64,000 nucleotides of DNA from Streptomyces rugosispiralis (GCF_024505145.1 NZ_JANIAA010000023.1:79836-143835); one strand, 5' to 3'; numbered from the stretch's first letter, positions 25,642 to 39,298 are shown. Numbers and translations are program-made. The notes: a model not told the origin generated them from the letters alone.

Positions 25642-27297
25642 ATGACTCACGACGCCGCGGGGCTGATCCCCGCGCCCCGCCATGACCAGAGCCGTCCCGG
25701 CCGCGCGGGCGCGCGGATCCACCCGCGGCGCACCGCCCTGGCCGCGGGCCCCGGCACCGAGGGGGTGGCGCGGCTGCTGCGCACCACCCTCGGCCAGGCG
25801 CTCGGCCTGTCCCTGCCGGACGGCGAGCCCGGCGGCGACGACACCATCGGCCTGCGGATCGACGCCGAGCTGGAGCCCGAGGGCTACCGGCTCACCGTGG
25901 CCGACGGCCGGGTGGAGATCGCGGGCGGCACGGCCGCGGGCGTCCACTGGGGCACGCAGACCCTCCGTCAGCTGCTGGGCCCCGACGCCTTCCGCCGCGC
26001 CCCGGTCAGGGGCGCGGAGACCGGCTGGGAGCTGGCGGAGCGGACGGTCGAGGACGCGCCGCGGTTCGCCTGGCGCGGGCTGATGCTGGACGTGGCCCGC
26101 CACTTCATGCCCAAGGACGGCGTCCTGGCCTATCTGGACCTGCTCGCCGCCCACAAGCTCAATGTGTTCCACTTCCATCTCACCGACGACCAGGGCTGGC
26201 GCGTGGAGATCCGCCGCTACCCGAAGCTGACCGAGGTCGGCGGCTGGCGCGAGCGCACCAAGCTGGGCCACCGGGCGTCCCCGCTGTGGGACGAGCGGCC
26301 GCACGGCGGCCACTACACCCAGGACGACATCCGCGAGATCGTCGCCTACGCGGCCGAGCGGCATATCACCGTCGTGCCCGAGATCGACATCCCCGGACAC
26401 TCGCAGGCCGCCATCGCCGCGTACCCGGAGCTGGGCAACACCGACGTCATCGACACCGCCTCCCTCGGAGTCTGGACCACCTGGGGCATCAACCCGAACG
26501 TACTCGCCCCCACCGACAACACGCTCCACTTCTACGAGAACGTGCTCGAAGAGGTCCTGGAGCTGTTCCCCGGCGGCTTCGTCCACATCGGCGGCGACGA
26601 GTGCCCCAAGGACCAGTGGAAGGCGTCCCCGGCCGCCCAGGAGCGCATCCGTGCCCTGGGCCTGGCCGACGAGGACGAGCTGCAGAGCTGGTTCATCCGC
26701 CACTTCGGCCACTGGCTCGCCGAGCGCGGCCGCCGGCTGATCGGCTGGGACGAGATCCTCGAGGGCGGCGCGGCCGACGCCCCGCTGCCCGAGGGCGCCG
26801 CGGTCTCCTCGTGGCGTGGCTACGCGGGTGGGATCGCCGCCGCGCGGGCCGGCCACGACGTCGTCATGTGCCCCGAGCAGCAGGTGTACTTCGACCACCG
26901 GCAGGCCCCGGGCGAGGACGAGCCGGTGCCGATCGGCTATGTCCGCACCCTGGAGGACGTCTACCGTTTCGAACCGGTTCCCCCGCAGCTCACCGGCGCC
27001 GACGCGGACCGGGTGCTGGGCGCCCAGGCCAACCTCTGGACCGAGGTGATGGAGGACCGCAGGCGGGTGGACTACCAGGCGTTCCCCCGGCTCGCCGCCT
27101 TCGCCGAGGTCGTCTGGTCGGCGCTGCCGCCCTCTCCCGAACGGGACTTCGAGGCGTTCCAGGGGCGCATGGAGGCGCATTACGCGCGCCTGGACGCGCT
27201 GGGCGTGAGCTACCGCCCGCCCGCCGGGCCGCTTCCCTGGCAGCGGCGCCCCGGCCTTCTCGGACGCCCGCGCGAGGGGGCGCCCCCGATCGTGTGA
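25642..27297 (+). CDS. GH20 beta-N-acetylhexosaminidase (intracellular)
   Basis: 551-residue glycoside hydrolase family 20 enzyme releasing terminal GlcNAc/GalNAc. An N-terminal GH20b domain (~25-135) precedes the barrel (RFAWRGLMLDVARHF). Motifs: HLTDDQGWRVEIRRYPKL, the catalytic Asp-Glu pair in HIGGDECPK (319-320), and the late LGAQANLWTE. No signal peptide is present, so it acts on sugars brought in by the upstream importer. Substrate-assisted catalysis through the N-acetyl group is the family mechanism. Confidence 0.94.
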   Translation: MTHDAAGLIPAPRHDQSRPGRAGARIHPRRTALAAGPGTEGVARLLRTTLGQALGLSLPDGEPGGDDTIGLRIDAELEPEGYRLTVADGRVEIAGGTAAGVHWGTQTLRQLLGPDAFRRAPVRGAETGWELAERTVEDAPRFAWRGLMLDVARHFMPKDGVLAYLDLLAAHKLNVFHFHLTDDQGWRVEIRRYPKLTEVGGWRERTKLGHRASPLWDERPHGGHYTQDDIREIVAYAAERHITVVPEIDIPGHSQAAIAAYPELGNTDVIDTASLGVWTTWGINPNVLAPTDNTLHFYENVLEEVLELFPGGFVHIGGDECPKDQWKASPAAQERIRALGLADEDELQSWFIRHFGHWLAERGRRLIGWDEILEGGAADAPLPEGAAVSSWRGYAGGIAAARAGHDVVMCPEQQVYFDHRQAPGEDEPVPIGYVRTLEDVYRFEPVPPQLTGADADRVLGAQANLWTEVMEDRRRVDYQAFPRLAAFAEVVWSALPPSPERDFEAFQGRMEAHYARLDALGVSYRPPAGPLPWQRRPGLLGRPREGAPPIV

Positions 27298-27572
27298 GCC
27301 GCCCGTAAGGTGCGCACCGCGCTCCGCCGCCCCTGGGAGCGTAGTCCCACCGGCGCAAGCCCAAATCGCACAAGGGTCCCTGAAACGTGGCAATCCACTC
27401 CCGACGGAGACGTCGTAAGAAACCCGTACCATCCCCCAGGTCAGGGACGGATCCACGGATCACGGACCCCCGCGACGGCGGGCTCGCAAGATGTGCCAGA
27501 GTTGCCACGTCCGGGCTGTCAGCACGTACCGTACGGCGCAACAGCCGGGACACCGGGGAAGGGGCAGCTGGG

Positions 27573-28472
27573 TTGACCACGCACGCACCGCAGGCGGCGC
27601 ACACGGTGACGTTGCCGGGCACGCTCGACGAGGCCGTGGCGGCACTGGCCGCCATGCCCGCCGCCGTGCCCGTGGCGGGCGGTACCGATCTGATGGCCGC
27701 GGTCAACTCCGGCCTGCTGCGGCCCGCCGCGCTCGTCGGCCTCGGCCGGATCAGCGAAATCCGCGGCTGGCGCTATCTGGACGGGCACGCCCTCCTCGGC
27801 GCCGGACTCACCCACGCCCGGATGGGCCGCCCCGACTTCGCCGCGCTGATCCCGGCGCTGGCCGCGGCCGCGCGTGCCGCCGGGCCCCCGCAGATCCGCA
27901 ACGCGGGCACCCTGGGCGGCAACATCGTCACCGCCGCCCCCACCGGCGACGCGCTGCCGGTGCTCGCCGCGCTGGAGGCCACGGTGATCATTGCCGGGCC
28001 CGAGGGGGCCCGCCGCGAGATCCCGGTCAGCCATCTGCTCGCCGGGGTCGATCTGCTGAACCCCGGCGAACTCGTCGGATTCGTCCGGGTTCCGCTGCTG
28101 CACGCCCCGCAGACCTTCCTGAAGGCCACCGGGCGCACCGGGCCCGGCCGGTCCACCGCCTCCGTCGCCCTCGTCCTGGACCCCGCGCGGCGCGGGGTGC
28201 GCTGTGCCGTCGGCGCGGTCGCGCCGATGCCGCTGCGCCCCCTGGAGGCCGAGCGCTGGGTCGCCTCGCTCATCGACTGGGACGGCGACCGCGGCCATCT
28301 GGACCCGCAGGTCACGACCGCTTTCGGCGAGTACGTCGCCGCCGCGTGCATCCCCGATCCGCCGCCCCCGCAGGACGGCGGCGAGCCGATCCCCCTGCCG
28401 CCTGCCGCGATCCATCTGAGGCGTACCGTGGCAGCCTTGGCCCGCCGAGCACTGGGGAGGGCACTCGCGTGA
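27573..28472 (+). CDS. FAD-binding subunit of a xanthine-dehydrogenase-like complex
   Basis: 299-residue medium subunit of the molybdenum hydroxylase family. FAD-binding motifs are VAGGTDLMAAV (near 35) and TLGGNIVTAAPTGDALP (~115), both well kept. The start is a TTG at 27573 preceded by AAGGGGC; no ATG or GTG fits the conserved N-terminus. The stop overlaps the GTG of the iron-sulfur subunit. It should pass electrons from the [2Fe-2S] clusters to an acceptor. Confidence 0.87.
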   Translation: MTTHAPQAAHTVTLPGTLDEAVAALAAMPAAVPVAGGTDLMAAVNSGLLRPAALVGLGRISEIRGWRYLDGHALLGAGLTHARMGRPDFAALIPALAAAARAAGPPQIRNAGTLGGNIVTAAPTGDALPVLAALEATVIIAGPEGARREIPVSHLLAGVDLLNPGELVGFVRVPLLHAPQTFLKATGRTGPGRSTASVALVLDPARRGVRCAVGAVAPMPLRPLEAERWVASLIDWDGDRGHLDPQVTTAFGEYVAAACIPDPPPPQDGGEPIPLPPAAIHLRRTVAALARRALGRALA

Positions 28473-30799
28473 GTGACGAACAGCAGCCGCACCGGCCGGA
28501 GCCGGGGAGCGGATGGCAGCCGATGCCGCACGGCCCGGAGTACGACGCCGAGTCGACGGCCTTCGTCCAACTGCCGCCCGACTACGCCCACCCGGACCCG
28601 ACCGACCCCTCCGGCCGTTGGGACCCGCTCGCGGCGCCCGGTACGGGCTACGCGCCCCCGCCCATGGACGCCGGGCACGGTGACCCGTCCCAGGGCGGCC
28701 ACTGGCAGCCGTCCGGCCATGGCCAGGGCGCGCCCCACGACCAGGGCATGACCGGTCACTGGACCACCGCCGAGACCGACGCCGGCTACCTCTACGGCGG
28801 CCACCACGACCCCCATCACGGCTCCGGCCAGTGGCCGGTGCCCGCCGAGGGCCGGCAGCAGGGCCACCACCCGCCGCACACCGGCCACTGGCCGGCTCCG
28901 GCGGCCGAGGAGCCGGTGGACGACTGGCCGGTGCCCGCCCCGTCCGACGACGGCGCCGGCGGGCCCGTGCACACCAGCCAGTGGACCATCCCAGTCGCGG
29001 GCGACGACGGTGTGGACGAGACCGGTGAGTACCGCGTCGACGACCACCCAGGCCCGGCCGCCCCTCCGTACGGCGGCCACCCGGACGGCCCCCAGGACCC
29101 GCAGACGACGGCCCAGTTGCGGATGCCGTTCGCCGGGCAGGCGCCGCCCCGGCAGCAGCCCCATCAGCCCCATCAAGCGCACCAGCCCCATCAAGCGCAC
29201 CAGCCCCATCAAGCGCACCAGCCCCAGTCCGGGCAGCAGCAGGGGCACTCCGGCCAGTGGTCGGTCCCGGCCGTCGACGAGGGCGCGGAGGACTCCGGGG
29301 AGTACGCGGTCGAGGGCCACCCGGGCCCGGCCGCGTCCGCGCCGCCGGCCGCGCCCATGCCGCCGCCCGCCCGCCGTCGGCTGCGCATGCCCGACCGCGA
29401 CGAGCCGAACCGGGCCCCGGCCGCGGACCCGGCGTGGCCGGGCCCGGCCGCCGGGGACTCCGGCGAGTTCGCGACCGACGGGCACCAGGGGCTGCACACC
29501 CCGCCCCGGGGCACCCCGCCGCACGGCACGCCCTCGCACGGCACCCCGCCGCACGGCGGCCCCGCGCCCGGTGAGCGGCGGCCCGCCGCCGACGACCCCG
29601 GCCGGCGGCCGGGCGATCCGGCCGCCGGGGACTCCGGCGAGTTCCCGGTCGACTTCCCGGTCGACGGGCAGCACGCCGGGCTGGAGACCCCGCCGCACGG
29701 CAGCCCGGCACCCGGGCTGCCCCAGGAGGCGTCCTGGCATGGTGCGTTCGCGGACGACCGGCTGACGGACGACCGGCTGACGGACGACCGGCTGACGGAC
29801 GACCGGCTGACGGACGACCGGTTCGCGGACGACCGGTTGCCGGGCGCCCCCTTCGCTGGGGACCTCGCGGGGGACGCCCATGGGCACGCCCCGCACCCCG
29901 GCCCCGAGGACGGCACGGGCCACACCGACGCGGCCGACGCCGCGCCGGGCGCCGCCGAGGCCCCCGCCGGGACGGTGCCGGACGACGCCGAACCCGAGCC
30001 CGCGGCCGAGCCCGAACCGGCCGCCGCCGAGGGCGAGTTCACGGACGCGCCTGACGCCGCCGGAGCCTCCGCCTCGGCCGGGACCCCCGCCGACGTCCCC
30101 GAGGCCGCTGACACCCCCGTCGAGCCCCTTGCGGAGCCCGTCCTCGCCGAGGCCGCCGCGGCCGCGGACGAGGGCCCGAGCCACAGCGAGCATCCGCTCG
30201 CCTCGTACGTGCTGCACGTCAACGGCGCCGACCGCCCCGTCACCGACGTCTGGATCGGCGAGTCGCTGCTCTACGTCCTGCGCGAGCGCCTCGGCCTCGC
30301 CGGGGCCAAGGACGGCTGCTCCCAGGGCGAGTGCGGGGCCTGCTCGGTCCAGGTGGACGGGCGGCTCGTCGCCTCCTGTCTGGTGCCCGCCGCCACCGCG
30401 GCGGGCAGCGAGGTCCGCACCGTCGAGGGCCTCGCCACCGGCGGACAGCCCTCCGACGTCCAGCGTGCGCTCGCCCAGTGCGGGGCCGTGCAGTGCGGCT
30501 TCTGCGTGCCCGGACTCGCGATGACCGTGCACGACCTCCTCGAGGGCAACCACGCCCCGACCGACCAGGAGACCCGCCAGGCGATCTCCGGCAACCTCTG
30601 CCGCTGCTCCGGCTACCGCGGGGTCCTCGACGCCGTCCGCGAGGTCGTCGCGGGCCGCGAGGCCGCCGAGGACGCCGAGGCGGACGAGGGACACGACGCC
30701 CACCAGGACCCGGCCCGCATCCCGCACCAGACGGGACCGCACGGCATCACCGGCAACGGGAGCGTCAACGGAAGCGGCAGCGGAAGGGCATCGGCATGA
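28469..30799 (+). CDS. [2Fe-2S] subunit with ~570-residue disordered repeat extension
   Basis: 776 residues, about 600 more than a usual CoxS/XdhA subunit. Residues ~572-735 are the normal two-cluster protein: CSQGECGACS plus a later Cys, then CGFC and CRC. The preceding part is low-complexity and rich in Pro, His, Gly and Asp. It contains about six copies of an (S/T)GxWxVPA-like motif, four (S/T)GE(Y/F)xVDxHxG-like motifs, an 18-bp DNA repeat giving HQPHQA (29157-29224) and a 15-bp repeat giving DDRLT (29753-29820). GTG 28469 overlaps the previous stop (GTGA), so the extension belongs to the gene. Its role is unknown; scaffolding is a guess. Confidence 0.85.
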   Translation: MSDEQQPHRPEPGSGWQPMPHGPEYDAESTAFVQLPPDYAHPDPTDPSGRWDPLAAPGTGYAPPPMDAGHGDPSQGGHWQPSGHGQGAPHDQGMTGHWTTAETDAGYLYGGHHDPHHGSGQWPVPAEGRQQGHHPPHTGHWPAPAAEEPVDDWPVPAPSDDGAGGPVHTSQWTIPVAGDDGVDETGEYRVDDHPGPAAPPYGGHPDGPQDPQTTAQLRMPFAGQAPPRQQPHQPHQAHQPHQAHQPHQAHQPQSGQQQGHSGQWSVPAVDEGAEDSGEYAVEGHPGPAASAPPAAPMPPPARRRLRMPDRDEPNRAPAADPAWPGPAAGDSGEFATDGHQGLHTPPRGTPPHGTPSHGTPPHGGPAPGERRPAADDPGRRPGDPAAGDSGEFPVDFPVDGQHAGLETPPHGSPAPGLPQEASWHGAFADDRLTDDRLTDDRLTDDRLTDDRFADDRLPGAPFAGDLAGDAHGHAPHPGPEDGTGHTDAADAAPGAAEAPAGTVPDDAEPEPAAEPEPAAAEGEFTDAPDAAGASASAGTPADVPEAADTPVEPLAEPVLAEAAAAADEGPSHSEHPLASYVLHVNGADRPVTDVWIGESLLYVLRERLGLAGAKDGCSQGECGACSVQVDGRLVASCLVPAATAAGSEVRTVEGLATGGQPSDVQRALAQCGAVQCGFCVPGLAMTVHDLLEGNHAPTDQETRQAISGNLCRCSGYRGVLDAVREVVAGREAAEDAEADEGHDAHQDPARIPHQTGPHGITGNGSVNGSGSGRASA

Positions 30800-33117
30800 C
30801 CGGAATCGCGGACGGCGCGGGCGCCGTCACCGCCACCCCAGCCGCCGGAACGCCCGTCAAGACCCCGTCCACCATGGGCCTCGGTGTGTCCCTGCCGCCC
30901 ACCGACTCGGCGGCCAAGACCTCGGGCACCTTCCCGTACGCGGCCGACCTGTGGGCCGAGGGGCTGCTGTGGGCCGCCGTGCTGCGCGCCCCGCACCCGC
31001 ACGCCCGCATCGTCTCCATCGACACCAAGCAGGCCGTCGAGATGCCCGGCGTACGGGCCGTGGTGACCCACACCGACGTGCCCGGCGACGCCTCGCACGG
31101 CCGCCGGGTCGCCGACCGTCCGGTGTTCGCCAAGGACCTGGTCCGCCACCACGGCGAGCCCATCGCCGCGGTCGCCGCCGACCACCCCGACACGGCCCGT
31201 CTCGCGGCCGCCGCCATCGCCGTCGAGTACGAGGTGCTGGAGCCGGTCACCGACCCCGAGCAGGCGTTCTCCGCCGAGCCGCTGCACCCCGACGGCAATC
31301 TGGTCCGCCACATCCCGCTGTCCTTCGGCGACCCGGACGTGGTCGGCGAGGTCATCGTCGAGGGGCTGTACCGCATCGGCCGCCAGGACCCGGCGCCCAT
31401 CGGCGCCGAGGCGGGCCTGGCCGTGCCGCGCCCCGACGGCGGGGTGGAGATCTACACCGCCTCCACCGATCCGCACGCCGACCGCGATCTGGCCGCCGCC
31501 TGCTTCGGTCTTGAGCCGGAGCGGGTGAAGGTCGTCGTCACCGGTGTCCCCGGCGCCATGGGTGAGCGCGAGGACCCGGGGATGCAGCTTCCGCTGGGGC
31601 TGCTGGCGCTGCGCACCGGCCATCCGGTGAAGCTGGCCGCGACCCGTGAGGAGTCCTTCCTCGGCCACGCCCACCGCCACCCCACCCTGCTGCGCTACCG
31701 CCACCACGCTGACTCCCAGGGCAAGCTGGTCAAGGTCGAGGCGCAGATCCTGCTGGACGCGGGCGCCTACGCCGACTCCTCCTCGGACACGCTGGCCGCC
31801 GCCGTCTCCTTCGCCTGCGGCCCCTATGTCGTCCCGCACGCCTTCATCGAGGGCTGGGCGGTGCGCACCAACAACCCGCCCTCCGGCCATGTGCGCGGCG
31901 AGGGCGCGATGCAGGTGTGCGCCGCGTACGAGGGCCAGATGGACAAGCTGGCGGCCAAGCTGGGCCTCGACCCCGTCGAGATCCGGATGCGCAATGTGAT
32001 GGCCACCGGCGATCTGCTGCCCACCGGACAGACCGTCACCTGCCCGGCCCCGGTCGCCGAGCTGCTGCAGGCCGTAAGGGACGCACCGCTGCCCCCCCTC
32101 CCCAAGGACGACCCCGAGGAGGAGTGGCTGCTGCCGGGCGGCCTGGAGGGCGCGGGCGAACCGGCCGCGGTGCGGCGCGGGGTCGGCTACGCCCTGGGCA
32201 TGGTCCACATGCTCGGCGCGGAGGGGACCGACGAGGTCTCCACCGCCACCGTCAAGGTCACCGGGCCGGTGGCCACCGTCATCTGCGCGGCGGTCGAGAC
32301 CGGCCAGGGGTTCACCACCCTGGCCCGCCAGATCGTCCAGGACGTCCTCGGTATCGAGGAGGTCCATGTGGCGCCCATCGACACCGACCAGCCCCCGGCC
32401 GGGCCCGCCTCGCGCGGCCGCCACACCTGGGTCTCGGGCGGTGCGGTCGAGCGCGCCGCGAAGATGGTCCGCACCCAGCTGCTGCAGCCGCTGGCGCATA
32501 CGTTCGGCATGTCCACCGAGCTGCTCAGCATCGCCGACGGCAAGATCACCTCGTATGACGGGGTGCTCAGCACCACCGTCGAGGAGGCCCTGGAGGGCAA
32601 GGAGCTGTGGGCCACCGCGCAGTGCCGCCCGCACCCCACCGAGCCGCTGGACGAGACCGGCCAGGGCGACGCCTTCGTCGGGCTCGCCTACTGCGCGGTG
32701 CGCGCCGTGGTGGACGTCGACATCGAGATCGGTGCGGTACGGGTCGTCGACATGACGGTGGCCCAGGATGTGGGCCGGGTCCTCAACCCGCGTCAGCTCA
32801 AGGCCCGTATCGAGGCGGGTGTCGCCCAGGGCATCGGCGCGGCCCTCACCGAGAACCTGCGCACCTCACGCGGTGTGGTCCGGCACCCGGACCTCACCGG
32901 CTACGCCCTGCCGACCGCCCTGGACGTCCCCGACGTCCGCATCGTCAAGCTGGTCGAGGAGCGGGACGTGGTGGCGCCCTTCGGCGCCAAACCGGCCAGC
33001 GCGGTGCCGGTGGTCACCACCCCGGCGGCGGTGGCGGCGGCGGTCCGCGCGGCCACCGGCCGCCCGGTCAACCGCCTCCCGATCCGCCCCCAGGCGGCGG
33101 TCGTCAACCGGGGTTAG
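30796..33117 (+). CDS. molybdopterin-binding subunit, divergent xanthine-dehydrogenase family
   Basis: 773-residue large subunit. Family landmarks are LWAAVLRAPHPHARI, TGHPVKLAATREESFLG, VRGEGAMQ and ETGQGFTTLARQIVQDVLGI. Two key sites depart from the usual: the GGGFGGK-type cofactor loop reads PGAMGER, and the catalytic GxGE motif near the C-terminus reads GAKPASAVP (730-738), with Ala where Glu is expected. The enzyme may therefore be inactive as a hydroxylase or use a different chemistry. ATG 30796 overlaps the previous stop. The TAG stop coincides with the end of the inserted MITE. Confidence 0.85.
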   Translation: MTGIADGAGAVTATPAAGTPVKTPSTMGLGVSLPPTDSAAKTSGTFPYAADLWAEGLLWAAVLRAPHPHARIVSIDTKQAVEMPGVRAVVTHTDVPGDASHGRRVADRPVFAKDLVRHHGEPIAAVAADHPDTARLAAAAIAVEYEVLEPVTDPEQAFSAEPLHPDGNLVRHIPLSFGDPDVVGEVIVEGLYRIGRQDPAPIGAEAGLAVPRPDGGVEIYTASTDPHADRDLAAACFGLEPERVKVVVTGVPGAMGEREDPGMQLPLGLLALRTGHPVKLAATREESFLGHAHRHPTLLRYRHHADSQGKLVKVEAQILLDAGAYADSSSDTLAAAVSFACGPYVVPHAFIEGWAVRTNNPPSGHVRGEGAMQVCAAYEGQMDKLAAKLGLDPVEIRMRNVMATGDLLPTGQTVTCPAPVAELLQAVRDAPLPPLPKDDPEEEWLLPGGLEGAGEPAAVRRGVGYALGMVHMLGAEGTDEVSTATVKVTGPVATVICAAVETGQGFTTLARQIVQDVLGIEEVHVAPIDTDQPPAGPASRGRHTWVSGGAVERAAKMVRTQLLQPLAHTFGMSTELLSIADGKITSYDGVLSTTVEEALEGKELWATAQCRPHPTEPLDETGQGDAFVGLAYCAVRAVVDVDIEIGAVRVVDMTVAQDVGRVLNPRQLKARIEAGVAQGIGAALTENLRTSRGVVRHPDLTGYALPTALDVPDVRIVKLVEERDVVAPFGAKPASAVPVVTTPAAVAAAVRAATGRPVNRLPIRPQAAVVNRG

Positions 33118-33280
33118 GGCCTGTCTGGGGTTGTGATCTGGATCAGGGAGCGGGGCGTGGTGCGTGCGATCGCAAGGCGCCGGAAGGCCCTCGTAGCGGA
33201 GCTACTAGGGCGTTTCGGCAACGCCGCGAGCGTACGTGCCACGCCCCGCGAGCCCAGATCACGACCCCAGACAGGCCCTA
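33115..33280. mobile_element. MITE-like inverted-repeat element
   Basis: 166-bp element with ends TAGGGCCTGTCTGG and CCAGACAGGCCCTA; the terminal arms match over ~27 bp with one mismatch. Inner arms pair further (GGGGCGTGG with CCACGCCCC, CTCGTAG with CTACTAG), so the element folds into one long hairpin. It has no gene. Ends of this form are, as I recall, shared by IS5-like elements and their MITEs in Streptomyces. It abuts the upstream stop codon. Confidence 0.8.
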
Positions 33281-33467
33281 GGGCGCCCGGCGGAAGAGGC
33301 CGCGGGAGGGCTCGCCGCCCGCGCCTCGCCTTCCCCGGCGCGGAAATGCGCCAGACGCGTGCGGGCGCGGAATTGTCCGAGACGTGTAACAGAGGGATCC
33401 CTTCCCGCCCCAACTCCATCCTCATGGTTGCGAAAGCGGCACAGGAGACATGGGGAGCGAGGCGGAC

Positions 33468-34271
33468 ATGGCACGGCACCGGGTCCTGGGGGCGAACAGC
33501 CGAATACTGGTGGCGGCGTTCGGTGTGATGGGGGTGACCGCCCTGGCCGCCGTGTGGACCGCCCAGGCCGGAACCGCCGAGGCCGGGTCGGGCGCGTCAC
33601 CGACGCGGAAGCCGACGCCGATCGTGGGCCAGACCTCCAAGCCGGACCCCGAACTGCCCGCCCCCGTGGTCAACATGGACCTGGCCCACGCCTCCGACAA
33701 GGGCGACAAGGGCGTCAACATCACCATCGACGACGGTCCGGACCCGACCTGGACCCCGCAGGTCCTCCAGGTGCTCAAGGCCAACGGCGTCAAGGCCACC
33801 TTCTGCATGGTCGGCCCGCAGGCCCAGGCCCATCCGGACCTGGTCAAGGACGTGGTCGCGGACGGGCACCGGCTGTGCGACCACTCCATGTCGCACGACA
33901 CGACGATGGACACCAAGTCATCCGCCTACCAGTCCAAGGAGATCCTCGACGCCCAGCGATTGATCACCAAGGCGTCAGGGGGCGTCAAGCCGCTCTACTA
34001 CCGCGCCCCGGGTGGCGCGTTCACCCCGTACAGCCGCCAGATCGCGGCCTCCCAGGGCATGCGGCCGCTGGGCTGGAACGTGGACTCCAAGGACTTCGAG
34101 AAGCCGGGGGTCGAGGCCATGGTCAACACCGTCAAGAACGAGATCTCCAGCGGCCCCACCGTGCTCTTCCACGACGCGGGCGGCGACCGCGGCCAGACCG
34201 TCGAGGCCCTGCGCCAGGTCCTGCCGTGGCTGAAGCAGCAGGGCTACGACTTCGGCTTCCCCGTGCGCTGA
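33468..34271 (+). CDS. secreted polysaccharide deacetylase (NodB domain)
   Basis: 267-residue exported or membrane-anchored carbohydrate esterase 4 enzyme. An N-terminal hydrophobic segment (ILVAAFGVMGVTALAAVW) acts as signal or anchor, then a ~45-residue linker. NodB motifs: TIDDGPDPTW (Asp88-Asp89), CDHSMSHD with the metal histidines, and YYRAPGGAF. It probably removes acetyl groups from peptidoglycan or chitin-like polymers. ATG 33468 was preferred for its purine-rich ribosome site; ATG 33450 is possible. It stands alone. Confidence 0.9.
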   Translation: MARHRVLGANSRILVAAFGVMGVTALAAVWTAQAGTAEAGSGASPTRKPTPIVGQTSKPDPELPAPVVNMDLAHASDKGDKGVNITIDDGPDPTWTPQVLQVLKANGVKATFCMVGPQAQAHPDLVKDVVADGHRLCDHSMSHDTTMDTKSSAYQSKEILDAQRLITKASGGVKPLYYRAPGGAFTPYSRQIAASQGMRPLGWNVDSKDFEKPGVEAMVNTVKNEISSGPTVLFHDAGGDRGQTVEALRQVLPWLKQQGYDFGFPVR

Positions 34272-34365
34272 CGGCCGTCCGTCCGGGCCACGCCTCGCAC
34301 CACCGGGCCAGTGCCGGGTCCGTCACCGGCGGGCGCCGTCCGCCCGCCGGTGACAGGTGCTCCGC

Positions 34366-35058
34366 TCAGGCCGGGGGCCGGCCCGTCAGAGCGGGTTCGC
34401 GTTCGTCCTCGCGGGCGGCGAACGGGCACTGCCAGTCGGCCGGCTTCGGGCGGCCGGAGTAGCGGCGGGCCTCGGAGAGCTCCTCGTACTCGAGCAGGTT
34501 GGGGTTTATGTCGCCCTGGAGCTGGATGTCCTGCTTGCGGATCTTCTCCGCGAGCCGGTCCCACATCTTGGCGCCCTTGATGCGGTCGAACTGCTCATGC
34601 GAGTTGAAGGCCAGCATCGGGAAGGGAGGGCGGCGGCCCCAGCGGCGGTGGGTCTCGTGCAGACCTATGACGAAGAAGGGGTGCCCGGCGACGCTGTAGG
34701 CGAACTCCCTGGTCTGCGGGTCGGACGAACGGCCCTCGGCCCAGCGATAGGACCGGGCGTCCTGTTCGTGGAGTAGCTGGAGCTGTTCCCACAGCAGCTC
34801 CTCGAACCGCAGCTCATCCACCCCGCGAGGCTGCTCGAAGGTCGCGATGAAGCTCGTGAACGACCGGTGGCTCCAGTCGGCCGAGGCCACGAAATCCGCG
34901 AGATCGAGTGCCATCAGCCGGGCCGAATCGTCGGATCCCATCAGGTCGTAGTGACGATGGGTGATGCCACCCTTGCGCCAGGCGGAGCGTCCCGCCAGGC
35001 AGGCGAACCGGTCCCCCAGGATGAACCGCTCCACCTCGTCCGTTGCGTCCACTGTCAT
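34366..35058 (-). CDS. YqcI/YcgG family protein (GntA-like heme N-oxygenase homologue)
   Basis: 230-residue protein of the YqcI/YcgG family. The hallmark is present: AGHPFFVIGLHETHRRWGRRPPF followed by LAFNSHEQFDRIKGA. A characterised member, GntA, is a heme-dependent N-hydroxylase of guanitoxin biosynthesis, so oxidation of an amine or guanidine nitrogen is possible here. ATG 35058 has GGAAGGAAGG upstream, which fixes the start. It follows the NRPS gene on the same strand after 211 bp with an intervening hairpin, suggesting a shared locus though perhaps not one transcript. Confidence 0.85.
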   Translation of the reverse strand: MTVDATDEVERFILGDRFACLAGRSAWRKGGITHRHYDLMGSDDSARLMALDLADFVASADWSHRSFTSFIATFEQPRGVDELRFEELLWEQLQLLHEQDARSYRWAEGRSSDPQTREFAYSVAGHPFFVIGLHETHRRWGRRPPFPMLAFNSHEQFDRIKGAKMWDRLAEKIRKQDIQLQGDINPNLLEYEELSEARRYSGRPKPADWQCPFAAREDEREPALTGRPPA

Positions 35059-35212
35059 GGCCAGCCTTCCTTCCAACTACGTGCCTCCTCGCTGGGAGCT
35101 CATCTCCTTCTCCACATGAAGGCGCCCACCCTGCTCACCTGCGTAGGAGAGCAGGGGAACGAGATGGGTCGCCTGGCTGAATTGTGATCGGCGAGGGCCC
35201 GATCGGCGAAAT

Positions 35213-35250
35213 CGGGTCGGGTCCGCCCCCGGGGGAGCGGCCCCGACCCG
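35213..35250 (-). terminator. hairpin after the NRPS gene
   Basis: Arms CGGGTCGGG (35213-35221) and CCCGACCCG (35242-35250) with CCCCC/GGGGG pairing inside. It lies 20 bp past the NRPS stop and may end or attenuate transcription before the YqcI-like gene. Confidence 0.6.
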
Positions 35251-35269
35251 GGCATCGAGGCCCGGCCCG

Positions 35270-39298
<4,029 letters not shown>

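Noticed and set aside
27773..30742. 989-codon minus-strand open frame
   Set aside because: Antisense to the FAD and Fe-S subunits; Val/Gly/Arg-rich with no recognisable motif.
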